Shown here piece by piece: positions 1-6,237 of a stretch of 6,462 bases of DNA (positions are counted from its first letter, which is position 1; each line of letters begins with the position of its first letter). The notes under the pieces are model-generated. The model was given only the letters and a program-made list of their open reading frames with translations, was not told the DNA's origin and searched no databases. The stretch comes from Thermoplasmata archaeon. GTDB taxonomy: Archaea; Thermoplasmatota; Thermoplasmata; Lutacidiplasmatales; UBA184. The position numbers were made by a program, and so were the translations under genes. Where the stretch lies: assembly GCA_030039825.1 (NCBI GenBank), contig JASHUV010000180.1, positions 1 to 6,462 of the forward strand, written 5' to 3'.

Positions 1-80
1 GCGAGGTGGTAGACGGAGTGCCGATGGTGCGCGAGCTCCCGCAGGATCGAGTGCACCTCGGCCCGGGAGAGCTTTCGCAC
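1..80 (-). CDS. N-terminal fragment of an unrecognised protein, truncated by the left edge
   Basis: On the minus strand a reading frame without stops runs from a GTG at 80-78 off the left edge, giving 26 residues (MRKLSRAEVHSILRELAHHR and onward to HSVYHL). About 24 of 26 third codon positions are G or C, as in the neighbouring genes, which supports real coding. In-frame TTG codons at 92-90 and 107-105 are possible longer starts. I prefer the GTG because a weak A/T-rich element (108-113) lies about 30 bp upstream of it, consistent with a near-leaderless transcript. The gene is transcribed divergently from purB. The helical, basic N-terminus could suit a small regulator or many other things; I do not recognise the family and assign no function. 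Confidence 0.5.
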   Translation of the reverse strand, partial: MRKLSRAEVHSILRELAHHRHSVYHL

Positions 81-107
81 CCCACTCCCCAAGTCCTCTG
101 AGAGCAA

Positions 108-113
108 GTAATT
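108..113 (-). promoter_or_regulatory. Weak TATA-like element for the left-edge gene
   Basis: The minus strand reads AATTAC here, an A/T-rich patch in a GC-rich spacer, with its midpoint about 30 bp from the GTG at 80. This is roughly where an archaeal TATA box would sit for a transcript with a leader of only a few bases. The match to the archaeal consensus (TTTAWATA) is poor, so position is the main support. Confidence 0.3.
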
Positions 114-147
114 CCGGGATACTACAACCCGCCACCGGGGGCGGTCC

Positions 148-153
148 TATATA
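148..153 (+). promoter_or_regulatory. TATA box of purB
   Basis: TATATA stands alone in an otherwise GC-rich spacer. Its midpoint is about 25 bp upstream of the GTG at 176. In archaea transcription starts about 25 bp downstream of the TATA midpoint, so the first transcribed base should fall on or next to the start codon. This indicates a leaderless purB-pcc1 mRNA and supports the GTG start. No obvious purine-rich BRE precedes it. Confidence 0.7.
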
Positions 154-175
154 GCGCGCGTCGGCTGGGGCGATC

Positions 176-1543
176 GTGCCGTCGGACGACGTCGGGACGG
201 TCTGTCCGATCGAGCACCGCTACGGCCGGCGCGAGGTCCGCCGGCTGTTCGCCCGGGCGAGCCGGTTGCGCCGCGCGCTCGAGGTGGAGGCGGCGCTCGC
301 CGGGGCCGAGGCCGACCTCGGGATGATCCCGGCCGAGGCGGCGAGGGCGATCGAGCGGGCGGCGGGCGACGGGAGCGTGACCGTCGAGCGCGTCGATGCG
401 CTCGAGGCGGAGCTCCAGCACGATGTGATGGCGATCACCCGGGCCCTCGCCGAGCGGGCCGGCCCCGGCGCCGCGTGGGTCCACTTCGGCGCCACGTCGA
501 ACGACATCACCGACTCCGCGCTCGGCCTCGAGCTCAAGGACGCGGTGGCGGTCCTTCGCGCCGACCTCAGCGATCTCGCGCGGGCCCTGATCGCCCTCGC
601 CCGGCGGCACCGGGCGACGCCCGAGATCGGGCGGACGCACGGTCAGGCCGCCGTGCCGCTGAGCTTCGGCTACAAGATGGCCGTCGCCGCCGCCGAGGTC
701 ATGCGCCACCGCCGACGGCTCGACGAGCTCGCCCCGCGTCTCGCCGTCGGCAAGATGTCCGGGGCCGTCGGCACGGGCGCCGGCTTCGGGCCGAACGCGG
801 CGGAGGTCGAGGCCCTCGTCATGCGCCGGCTCGGGCTCGGGGCCGACGAGGCCCCCACGCAGATCGTCGGGCGGGACCGACTGGCGGAGTTCATGGGCTT
901 CCTCGCGCTCGTCGCGAGCACGGCCGAGCGCCTCTCCACCGAGGTCCGCAACCTCCAGCGGACGGAGATCGGCGAGGTCGCCGAAGCGTTCGACGAGTCG
1001 CGCCAGGTCGGCTCGTCGACGATGGCCCAGAAGCGCAACCCCCGCCTCTCCGAGAACGTGACCTCGCTCGCGCGGGTCGTGCGCGCGCTCGCCCCGCCCG
1101 CGCTCGAGAACATGGCGATGTGGCACGAGCGGGACCTCACGAACTCCGCCGCCGAGCGGATCCTCGTGCCCCATGCGGTCATCCTCGCCGACGACCTCTT
1201 GAGGAAGCTCGCCGACGTGTTCTCCCACCTCGAGGTCGACGGGGCGCGGATGGCGCGCAACCTCACCGAGACCGGCGGGGCCGCGATGACGGAGGCGCTC
1301 ATGCTGACGCTGACGGAGCGAGGGCTGGCGCGGGGAGAGGCCCACGAACTCCTGCGTCGGCTCACCCGCGACATGAGGCCCGGGGAGAGCCTCGTCGCCC
1401 GGGCGACGGCGAGCGGCGAGGTGACCCGGCGGATCCCCGGATCGGAGATCGCCGAGCTCCTCGACCCCGCGCGGTACGTCGAGGCAGCGGCCCGCAAGAC
1501 CGACGCCGTGATCGCCCTCCTCGCCCCCGAACTCGCGCCGTGA
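176..1543 (+). CDS. purB: Adenylosuccinate lyase (PurB), archaeal type
   Basis: A cytosolic enzyme of the fumarase/aspartase superfamily. PurB releases fumarate from SAICAR and from adenylosuccinate, two steps of purine and AMP synthesis. The 455-residue length is normal. The N-terminus [15 protein letters not shown] (11-25) matches the archaeal PurB opening (HPIDYRYGSEEMRKIW-like). Further family landmarks are [11 protein letters not shown] (81-91, His82), [13 protein letters not shown] (104-116), GRTHGQ (152-157, His155, the expected catalytic histidine), MSGAVGT (194-200) and the mobile signature loop [11 protein letters not shown] (279-289) with the catalytic Ser pair 280-281. The loop has Ala-Gln where MPxKxNP is usual; the essential GSxxMxxKxN pattern is kept. 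The GTG start is set by the TATA box about 25 bp upstream, which suggests a leaderless message. The stop overlaps the pcc1 start by 4 bp (GTGA). A related lyase such as the PcaB type is possible, but the N-terminus favours PurB. Confidence 0.93.
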   Translation: MPSDDVGTVCPIEHRYGRREVRRLFARASRLRRALEVEAALAGAEADLGMIPAEAARAIERAAGDGSVTVERVDALEAELQHDVMAITRALAERAGPGAAWVHFGATSNDITDSALGLELKDAVAVLRADLSDLARALIALARRHRATPEIGRTHGQAAVPLSFGYKMAVAAAEVMRHRRRLDELAPRLAVGKMSGAVGTGAGFGPNAAEVEALVMRRLGLGADEAPTQIVGRDRLAEFMGFLALVASTAERLSTEVRNLQRTEIGEVAEAFDESRQVGSSTMAQKRNPRLSENVTSLARVVRALAPPALENMAMWHERDLTNSAAERILVPHAVILADDLLRKLADVFSHLEVDGARMARNLTETGGAAMTEALMLTLTERGLARGEAHELLRRLTRDMRPGESLVARATASGEVTRRIPGSEIAELLDPARYVEAAARKTDAVIALLAPELAP

Positions 1544-1830
1544 GCGCCCCGTCGGAAGGGTGGACGGCCCGCGTCCGCGCCCACCGCCCGGACGCCGCCG
1601 CCGCCGAGCGGCTCTCTCAGGTCCTCGGGCCCGAGGTGGAGCGCGAGATCCCCCGGTGCCGGGCGGTCCTGAACCGGCCCGATCCGAGGACCGTCGAGAT
1701 CGAGGTCACCGCCGCCGAGAGCGGCGCGATCCGCGCCGCGATGAACGCCTACCTCGGCTGGATCCGCCTCGCGCTCGACGCGGAGGGGGTCGCGGAACGC
1801 CTCCCGGCGCGCCCCGCGCCCGCCGACTGA
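1540..1830 (+). CDS. pcc1: KEOPS complex subunit Pcc1
   Basis: A small 96-residue protein. In archaea Pcc1 forms the dimer at the core of KEOPS (with Kae1, Bud32 and Cgi121), which makes the t6A modification at position 37 of ANN-decoding tRNAs. The support is an alpha/beta layout with strand-forming TVEIEVTA (51-58), followed by GAIRAAMNAYLGWIRLA (62-78), which corresponds to the Pcc1 family's 'ALRAALNSYLRWI' helix. The start is the GTG that overlaps the purB stop (GTGA), so translation is probably coupled to purB; no Shine-Dalgarno motif is visible. The reading frame stays open far upstream inside purB, but that part is an Arg/Pro-rich shadow. The gene is followed by prefoldin beta, an association known from many euryarchaea, which strengthens the call for a short, divergent protein. 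Confidence 0.85.
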   Translation: MSAPSEGWTARVRAHRPDAAAAERLSQVLGPEVEREIPRCRAVLNRPDPRTVEIEVTAAESGAIRAAMNAYLGWIRLALDAEGVAERLPARPAPAD

Positions 1831-1847
1831 CAGGGCCCGGCGAAGCG

Positions 1848-1853
1848 CTTATC
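1848..1853 (+). promoter_or_regulatory. TATA-like element of the prefoldin beta gene
   Basis: CTTATC, within GCTTATCA, is the only A/T-rich patch in the 48-bp gap after pcc1. Its midpoint lies about 28 bp before the GTG at 1879, the spacing expected for a leaderless or nearly leaderless transcript. It suggests that prefoldin has its own promoter in addition to any read-through from purB-pcc1. The match to consensus is moderate. Confidence 0.5.
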
Positions 1854-1878
1854 ACCCTCACCTCGCCTCCCCGCGACC

Positions 1879-2256
1879 GTGGCGATCCCGGCGAAGCTCC
1901 AGAACGAGATCAAGCAGTTCCAGCGGCTCCAGCAGGAGCTCGCGCAGTACTCGGAGCAGCGCCTCCAGATGGACCTCAAGCTGCGCGAGACGGTCCACAC
2001 GCTCGACGCGCTCAAGGGCCTCCCGGAGGACGCGACGCTCTACCGTCCGATCGGCAGCCTGCTCGTGAAGGCGAAGGACCGCAAGGAGGTCGAGGACCTC
2101 CTCTCCGAGGAGAAGGAGACGCTTGAGGTGCGGGTCCGCGCGCTCGAGCGCCAGGAGAACCACCTGAAGGAGCGCTACACCCAGATGCAGAAGGAGCTCA
2201 GCGAGGCGCTCCAGAGCGCCGGCGTCGCCTCGGCCGCCGCCCCTCCGGAAGCGTAG
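1879..2256 (+). CDS. pfdB: Prefoldin subunit beta
   Basis: A cytosolic chaperone subunit. Archaeal prefoldin is an alpha2-beta4 hexamer whose coiled-coil tentacles hold unfolded proteins and pass them to the thermosome. The 125-residue length is typical. An N-terminal coiled coil (about 5-48, rich in Gln, Glu and Leu) leads into the beta-hairpin region LPEDATLYRPIGSLLVK (48-64), then a C-terminal coiled coil (about 68-113) that contains ETLEVRVRALERQE (80-93), the most recognisable beta-subunit stretch. A short Ala/Pro tail follows. The GTG start gives the normal N-terminus and sits about 28 bp after a TATA-like element; no Shine-Dalgarno motif is seen. Position directly after pcc1 matches a known archaeal gene order. 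The gene is convergent with the prenyl synthase 46 bp downstream. Confidence 0.95.
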   Translation: MAIPAKLQNEIKQFQRLQQELAQYSEQRLQMDLKLRETVHTLDALKGLPEDATLYRPIGSLLVKAKDRKEVEDLLSEEKETLEVRVRALERQENHLKERYTQMQKELSEALQSAGVASAAAPPEA

Positions 2257-2268
2257 GGCCCGATCGCC

Positions 2269-2283
2269 CGGGGTCCGACCCCG
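2269..2283. other. Short inverted repeat between convergent genes
   Basis: The 46-bp gap between the convergent prefoldin and prenyl synthase genes contains CGGGGT-CCG-ACCCCG, a perfect 6-bp stem with a 3-base loop. It could fold in transcripts from either strand. Archaeal termination normally depends on T-rich tracts and neither strand has one here, so a terminator role is doubtful. Such palindromes also arise by chance in very GC-rich DNA. Confidence 0.3.
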
Positions 2284-2302
2284 CCAGGCCCGCGGGTCCG
2301 GA

Positions 2303-3364
2303 TCAGACCGACCGGTGGATGAGCCGGTCGCCGATCTCGCCGAGGAGAGCGCGCCCTCCCGGCCGGAGGGCGGTCGCTGAGCGCAGGCCGCGACCGGCCC
2401 GCTCGGCGAGCCGTTCGATGGCGGCCTCCGAATGGGCGAGGCTCCCCGACCGAACGATCACCTCGCGCGCCTCGGCGATCGCCGCGGCGCTCGCCGTCGG
2501 CCGGCCGAGCACCCGGTCAAGTCGCGCCCGGTCCTCCTCGCCCGACCGTTCCCACGCCTTCACGACGAGCAGGGTCCGCTTCCCTTCGACGAGATCGTTC
2601 GCGGACTTCCCGGACCCGTCGCCGCCGAGCCCGGCGCCCAGCACGTCGTCCCTCAGCTGGAACGCGACGCCGATGTCGAGCCCGAAGCGTTCGAGCGGCG
2701 CCAGCCAGCGGTCCGTCGCGCCTCCGAGGGTCGCGCCGAGGCGCAGGGGCGAGGCGACCGTGTACACCGCCGACTTGAGGCGGTGGACCTCGAGGACGTC
2801 CGCCTCCCGGACCTCCCCGACCGGACGGCTGCCGTTGACGATGTCGAGGACCTGGCCGAGCGCCGTCCAGCGGGCCATCCGGTAGTACTCGCCGAGCGCC
2901 CGCCGGGCCCGCTCCGCGGGTACGGGGCTCGCGAGGATGCCCTCGACGGTGAACGGCTCCTCGAGGTCCCCGAGCGTGATCCCGAGACCGGTTCCGAGCT
3001 CGTCCGGGTCCCCGATCGCCCGGAGCTCGCGCATCCGAGCGGCGAGCGCGCGATGAAGGGCGGGTCCGCCGCGACGCTCCTCCGCGTGGTCCATGATGTC
3101 GTCGTGGATGAGCATCCAGCTCTGGAAGTGCTCCATCGCCGCGGCGGCGGGGAGCGCCGGCGAGGGCTCCCGGCCCGTGGCGAGATGGTACCCGGCGAGG
3201 ACCATCAGCGCCCGGAATCGCTTCCCCCCGCGAAGCGCGAACTCCTCGAGGAGGTCCGAGTACGGGGCGAGGGCGCGCCCCCACCGGCGGCGCTCGGCGC
3301 GGTAGCCGGCCCGCAGCGTGCGCTCGATGCGCGGGATCCACCGGCCCAGCTCGGCGAAGTCCAC
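2303..3364 (-). CDS. Short-chain polyprenyl diphosphate synthase, probably geranylgeranyl diphosphate synthase
   Basis: A soluble trans-prenyltransferase of the polyprenyl synthetase family, 353 residues. It condenses isopentenyl diphosphate with allylic diphosphates to supply the C20 chain of archaeal ether lipids. Landmarks in order are GGKRFRAL (46-53), the first Asp-rich motif HDDIMDHAEERRG (87-99, Asp88, Asp89 and Asp92 with the following Arg pair), GQVLDI (170-175), HRLKSAVYTVASPL (194-207), the second Asp-rich motif FQLRDDVLG (235-243) and EGKRTLL (260-266). The second motif is DDVLG rather than DDxxD, a form common in archaeal and actinobacterial members. Trp83, five residues before the first motif with Met84 beside it, corresponds to the single aromatic that limits chain length in type I archaeal GGPP synthases; the product is therefore inferred as C20. 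The start is GTG with no in-frame start between it and the promoter. Confidence 0.92.
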   Translation of the reverse strand: MDFAELGRWIPRIERTLRAGYRAERRRWGRALAPYSDLLEEFALRGGKRFRALMVLAGYHLATGREPSPALPAAAAMEHFQSWMLIHDDIMDHAEERRGGPALHRALAARMRELRAIGDPDELGTGLGITLGDLEEPFTVEGILASPVPAERARRALGEYYRMARWTALGQVLDIVNGSRPVGEVREADVLEVHRLKSAVYTVASPLRLGATLGGATDRWLAPLERFGLDIGVAFQLRDDVLGAGLGGDGSGKSANDLVEGKRTLLVVKAWERSGEEDRARLDRVLGRPTASAAAIAEAREVIVRSGSLAHSEAAIERLAERAGRGLRSATALRPGGRALLGEIGDRLIHRSV

Positions 3365-3395
3365 GGGGCCGCCCGTTTTCCTCGACGAGCGCGCG

Positions 3396-3403
3396 TATTT
3401 AAC
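3396..3403. promoter_or_regulatory. TATA element apparently shared by two divergent genes
   Basis: TATTTAAC on plus, GTTAAATA on minus, is the only A/T-rich element of this kind in the 60-bp divergent spacer (3365-3424). Its midpoint (about 3399) is 26 bp from the GTG at 3425, exact spacing for a leaderless TPR-gene transcript. Towards the minus strand it lies about 35 bp from the GTG at 3364, predicting a start near 3373 and a leader of about 9 bases. The minus-strand reading TTAAATA is the better consensus match. TBP can bind a near-symmetric TATA box in either orientation, so one box may drive both genes. Confidence 0.65.
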
Positions 3404-3424
3404 TCACGTTCCCCTCGGAGGACC

Positions 3425-4600
3425 GTGGCGCGCCCGGAGTTCGCTCAGCTCGTCACGTCGCTCATGGAGTCGATGGGTCAATCCCTCGCCCGGGTCCGCG
3501 AGGTCCCGGAGGGGATGCTCGTGCGGACCTCCGACGATTTCCTCTACGCGTTCGTCGCCGATCCCGCCGAGCTGTCGCTCGCCGCGGTCCAGAGGCTGAC
3601 CTCGGAGGTCGGCCGACCGGCGCACCGGCTCGTCGTCCTTACGGGCGGCCGCCTCCCGCTCGCGCTCTCGGCCGAGCTCGCCCGGGACGGGGCCTCGATG
3701 GTCGAGGGTCCGCGCTTCCACGAGCTCGTGCGCGGGCTCGGTCTCGGCCCGCTCCTCGGGGAGGAGCCCCGGGCCGCCGTGGCGCGCGGCTCGCCGAGGA
3801 TGCTCCCGAGCGTCCAGCAGCTCGAGGACGTGATGGGCCGGGCACGGACCTGGTCGAGCTGGGGGGTGCCGGCGCTCGCGTTGCGGTTCTACCGCCAGGC
3901 CGCCGGCCTCAAGCCGGAGTTCCTTCCCGCCCGGAACGGTGTCGCGGAAGCGCTGCTCGCCCTCGGGCTCCCGAACGAGGCGAGCAAGGCGTTCGACGAG
4001 GTCCTCGCGTCCGACCCCGCGAACGTCGACGCCCGGCTCGGCAAGGCCGCGATCGCCGGGCGGCTCGGACACCCCGAGAGGGAGATCGCGGAGTACCGGG
4101 CCCTTCTCGAGGAGGACCCGGGCCGGCTCGGGGTCCGGGCCCACCTCATGGCGGCGCTCATCGCCGAAGGCGACTGGGCGGCGGCCCGTCGAGAGATCGA
4201 GGGGCTGCTCGACGGGAACCCGGACGATCCGGCCCTTCGTTACCTTCACGCCGCCGCCCTCGAGAGGACGGGGAGCTCGGAGTCGGCGCGCGCGGAACGG
4301 GAACGGGCGCTTGCGCTCGGACTGACGTTCGATCGGGAGCGGTCGCTCGCGGCCCAGCTCGGCCTGCCGGAACCCGCGCCCCGGCCGGATCCGGCCCCGC
4401 CGTCGCCCCTGCCGGGGCTCTCGGTCGCTCCGCCCGAACCGGGGGCGGGCGGGCCGGACCGACGCCCCGCCCGACCCGCTCCGGCGGGGACGTCCCGAAA
4501 GAGGAAGCCCCGAGGGTCGTCGCCGCAGGCGAGGCCCCCCGGCGCGGCCCGGCGACGGGCTCCGGCGGCCCGCAAACCCCAAAGGGCCCGCGCCCGCTAG
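3425..4600 (+). CDS. TPR-repeat protein with an uncharacterised N-terminal domain and basic C-terminal tail
   Basis: A protein of 391 residues with no signal peptide or membrane segment, so probably cytosolic. Residues 1-112 form an alpha/beta domain; HRLVVLTGG (67-75) and GASMVEGPRFHELVRGLGLG (89-108) resemble the late strand-helix part of restriction-endonuclease-like folds, but I see no D-ExK catalytic set, so any relation is tentative. Residues about 147-300 hold four to five TPR-like helix pairs with typical spacing (A-LLALG-P-EA-KAFDEVLA-DP), which usually bind partner proteins. The tail (about 314-391) is Pro/Ala-rich, then strongly Arg/Lys-rich, and likely disordered. The frame is open upstream to 2432, but that part is antisense to the prenyl synthase. 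The GTG at 3425 is chosen because it lies 26 bp after a TATA element. It leads a probable operon. Function unknown. Confidence 0.85.
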   Translation: MARPEFAQLVTSLMESMGQSLARVREVPEGMLVRTSDDFLYAFVADPAELSLAAVQRLTSEVGRPAHRLVVLTGGRLPLALSAELARDGASMVEGPRFHELVRGLGLGPLLGEEPRAAVARGSPRMLPSVQQLEDVMGRARTWSSWGVPALALRFYRQAAGLKPEFLPARNGVAEALLALGLPNEASKAFDEVLASDPANVDARLGKAAIAGRLGHPEREIAEYRALLEEDPGRLGVRAHLMAALIAEGDWAAARREIEGLLDGNPDDPALRYLHAAALERTGSSESARAERERALALGLTFDRERSLAAQLGLPEPAPRPDPAPPSPLPGLSVAPPEPGAGGPDRRPARPAPAGTSRKRKPRGSSPQARPPGAARRRAPAARKPQRARAR

Positions 4601-4626
4601 CTCGTGGTTCCCCCGGTCGGGTCGCC

Positions 4627-5532
4627 ATGAGGATCGTTTCGCTCCTGCCGAGCGCCACGGAGATCGTCTGCGCGCTCGGGGGGCGGGAGGACCTCGTCGG
4701 TCGGAGCTCGGAGTGCGACCACCCGCCGAGCGTCACGAGCCTTCCGGCGCTGATGCGCCCGAGGATCGACGATCGGGAGGAGAGCTCCGCCCGCATCGAC
4801 GAGAGGGTCCGGTCCGTGCGGGGCCGGGGGGAGAGCCTCTACGAGCTCGATCAGGACGGCCTGCGCGCGCTTCGCCCGGACCTCCTCCTGACCCAGGACC
4901 TCTGCTCCGTCTGCTCGGTGACCGAGGCCGAGGTCGCCGAGGCCTGCCGGGTCTCGGGGATCGCCCCGAACGTGGTGAGCCTGAGTCCACGCGACCTCGA
5001 CGGCGTGTGGGAGAGCGTGTCGACGATCGGCCGAGCGATCGGCCGGGCCGACGCGGGGCGAACCCTCACCCGCGGGCTGCGCGAGCTCTCGGCCGGGCCG
5101 GGAGCGGCCGAGGCCGATCGTGCCCGGGTCGCCGTCGTCGAGTGGGTCGATCCGCCGATCCTCGCCGGTCTCTGGGTCTCGGAGATGGTCCGGGCGGCGG
5201 GAGCTCTCACGCTCGGACCGCCGCCCGCGGAGGTGGGGGCTCGCACCACCTGGGCCGCCATCGCCCGTCAGGAACCGGATCTCGTCGTGATCAGCCCCTG
5301 CAGCTTCTCCGTCGAACGGACCCGGCGCGAGCTCGCCCCTCCCGAGATCTCTCGGCGCGTGGCGGAGCTCGCCCCCCCTCTCGGGACGTGGGTGGCGGAC
5401 GAGGCGTTCTTCAGCCGTCCGGGCCCCCGCCTCGCGCACGGGATCGAGCTCCTGCGCCGCCTGACGGGCGGCCGGGGCGGACGGATCGCGATGCCCTTCG
5501 AGCGCTGGATCGCGCCGGGGGTGGCCGCGTGA
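4627..5532 (+). CDS. Cobalamin-binding-like protein (BtuF/periplasmic-binding fold) lacking a signal peptide
   Basis: A 301-residue protein of the BtuF-like helical-backbone substrate-binding superfamily (COG0614 type). Recognisable stretches are MRIVSLLPSATEIVCALG (1-18), LVGRSSECDHP (23-33), GESLYELD (68-75), LRPDLLLTQDLCSVCSV (82-98), VEWVDPPILAGLWVSEMV (171-188), PDLVVISPCSFSVERT (217-232) and FFSRPGPRLAHGIELL (261-276). These match the subfamily annotated as cobalamin-binding proteins. The ATG lies at the first strand of the fold, and no upstream in-frame codon could add a signal peptide or lipobox, so the protein is probably cytosolic. No permease or ATPase gene is adjacent in the window. 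Cys93 and Cys96 form a CxxC in the TQDLCxVC motif that is common in this subfamily. It is 26 bp after the TPR gene with no promoter seen, so likely co-transcribed. Corrinoid binding is inferred from family naming, not shown. Confidence 0.85.
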   Translation: MRIVSLLPSATEIVCALGGREDLVGRSSECDHPPSVTSLPALMRPRIDDREESSARIDERVRSVRGRGESLYELDQDGLRALRPDLLLTQDLCSVCSVTEAEVAEACRVSGIAPNVVSLSPRDLDGVWESVSTIGRAIGRADAGRTLTRGLRELSAGPGAAEADRARVAVVEWVDPPILAGLWVSEMVRAAGALTLGPPPAEVGARTTWAAIARQEPDLVVISPCSFSVERTRRELAPPEISRRVAELAPPLGTWVADEAFFSRPGPRLAHGIELLRRLTGGRGGRIAMPFERWIAPGVAA

Positions 5533-6233
5533 GCGGGTTCGGCTCCCCGGCCGCGTACACGATCGGCTACCATCCCCCGTTCCGGTCCGGCCGGCTCAGC
5601 ACGTCGCGAACGGAGGTCCTTCACCTGACGATCGCCTACGCCGTCCTCGCCTTCGAGATGGCGTACATCCGCGCGCTGCTCGTCGGGAACGGACCGAGCC
5701 CCACCGCCGATCCCTCGGTCCTCCTGACGTGGGCGCCGTTCGGGCTCCTGGCGGCCCTGACGGCGTTCGTCCTGCACGAGATGGGCCACAAGATCGCCGC
5801 CGAGCGGCACGGCTTCTGGGCCGAGTTCCGGATGTCGACCTTCGGGCTCTTGTTCAGCCTCGTCGTCGCGCTCGCGGTCGGGGCGATCTTCGCCGCCCCC
5901 GGCGCGACGGTCGTCGGCGGGATGGGCGACACGCGCGAATGGGGACGGACGAGCCTCGCCGGACCGCTCGTCAACCTCGGGTTCGGCGCGATCTTCCTCG
6001 CCCTCTGGCCGGCGATGCTCCTGCTCGGGCTCGGGGCGTGGGTCGTGAGCCTCGAGCTCCTCATCTTCCTGAACGCCTGGTTCGCGACGTTCAACCTCAT
6101 CCCGGTCGCCATCCTCGACGGCCGGAAGGTCTACCGGTGGGACCGACGGATCTGGGCCGCCGCGTTCGGGGTGTCGGCCCTCTTCTCGGCGGCCATGTTC
6201 GTCACCGTCTTCCTCCCGGCGGGGGTCATCTGA
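5529..6233 (+). CDS. Site-2-protease-type membrane metalloprotease (peptidase family M50)
   Basis: An integral membrane zinc protease of 234 residues that should cut substrates within or near the bilayer. The zinc motif HEMGH (83-87: His83, Glu84, His87) lies at the end of a hydrophobic segment, and the second motif NLIPVAILDG (189-198) supplies the third ligand Asp197. Between them are AEFRMSTFGLLFSL (98-111), FAAPGATVVGG (121-131) and SLAGPLVNLGFG (142-153), the pattern of archaeal S2P-like proteins. Hydrophobic stretches lie at about 30-52, 64-85, 104-125, 145-168, 170-192 and 208-230, so about six segments. No PDZ or CBS domain is present, making this a minimal form. The GTG start overlaps the upstream stop by 4 bp (GTGA), suggesting translational coupling; a G-rich patch (GGGGGTGG, 5517-5524) may help ribosome binding. 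The open frame continues upstream inside the preceding gene but that part is Arg/Pro-rich shadow. The substrate is unknown. Confidence 0.92.
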   Translation: MSGFGSPAAYTIGYHPPFRSGRLSTSRTEVLHLTIAYAVLAFEMAYIRALLVGNGPSPTADPSVLLTWAPFGLLAALTAFVLHEMGHKIAAERHGFWAEFRMSTFGLLFSLVVALAVGAIFAAPGATVVGGMGDTREWGRTSLAGPLVNLGFGAIFLALWPAMLLLGLGAWVVSLELLIFLNAWFATFNLIPVAILDGRKVYRWDRRIWAAAFGVSALFSAAMFVTVFLPAGVI

Positions 6234-6237
6234 GGCC

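Noticed and set aside
122..1345. A 407-codon open frame on the minus strand opposite purB.
   Set aside because: Its translation is dominated by Arg, Gly, Pro, Glu and His with no domain signal. It mirrors a well-supported PurB on the other strand, as expected in very GC-rich DNA where stops are rare.
475..1539. Long open extension upstream of pcc1, which could suggest a fusion protein.
   Set aside because: It lies within purB in another frame and encodes Arg/Pro/Gly-rich shadow sequence. The Pcc1-like part begins only after the GTG at 1540.
2269..2283. The hairpin between the convergent genes as a bidirectional terminator.
   Set aside because: No T-tract follows on either strand, the stem is only 6 bp and the region is very GC-rich, so chance is a sufficient explanation. 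It is listed only as an inverted repeat.
2432..3424. Upstream open extension of the TPR protein across the prenyl synthase gene.
   Set aside because: It is antisense to a clear polyprenyl synthase with all catalytic motifs, and a TATA box 26 bp before the GTG at 3425 fixes the real start there.
4713..5528. Open extension upstream of the M50 protease that would add a large soluble domain.
   Set aside because: It overlaps the cobalamin-binding-like gene in another frame and has shadow composition; the GTGA overlap at 5529 gives a normal S2P length.
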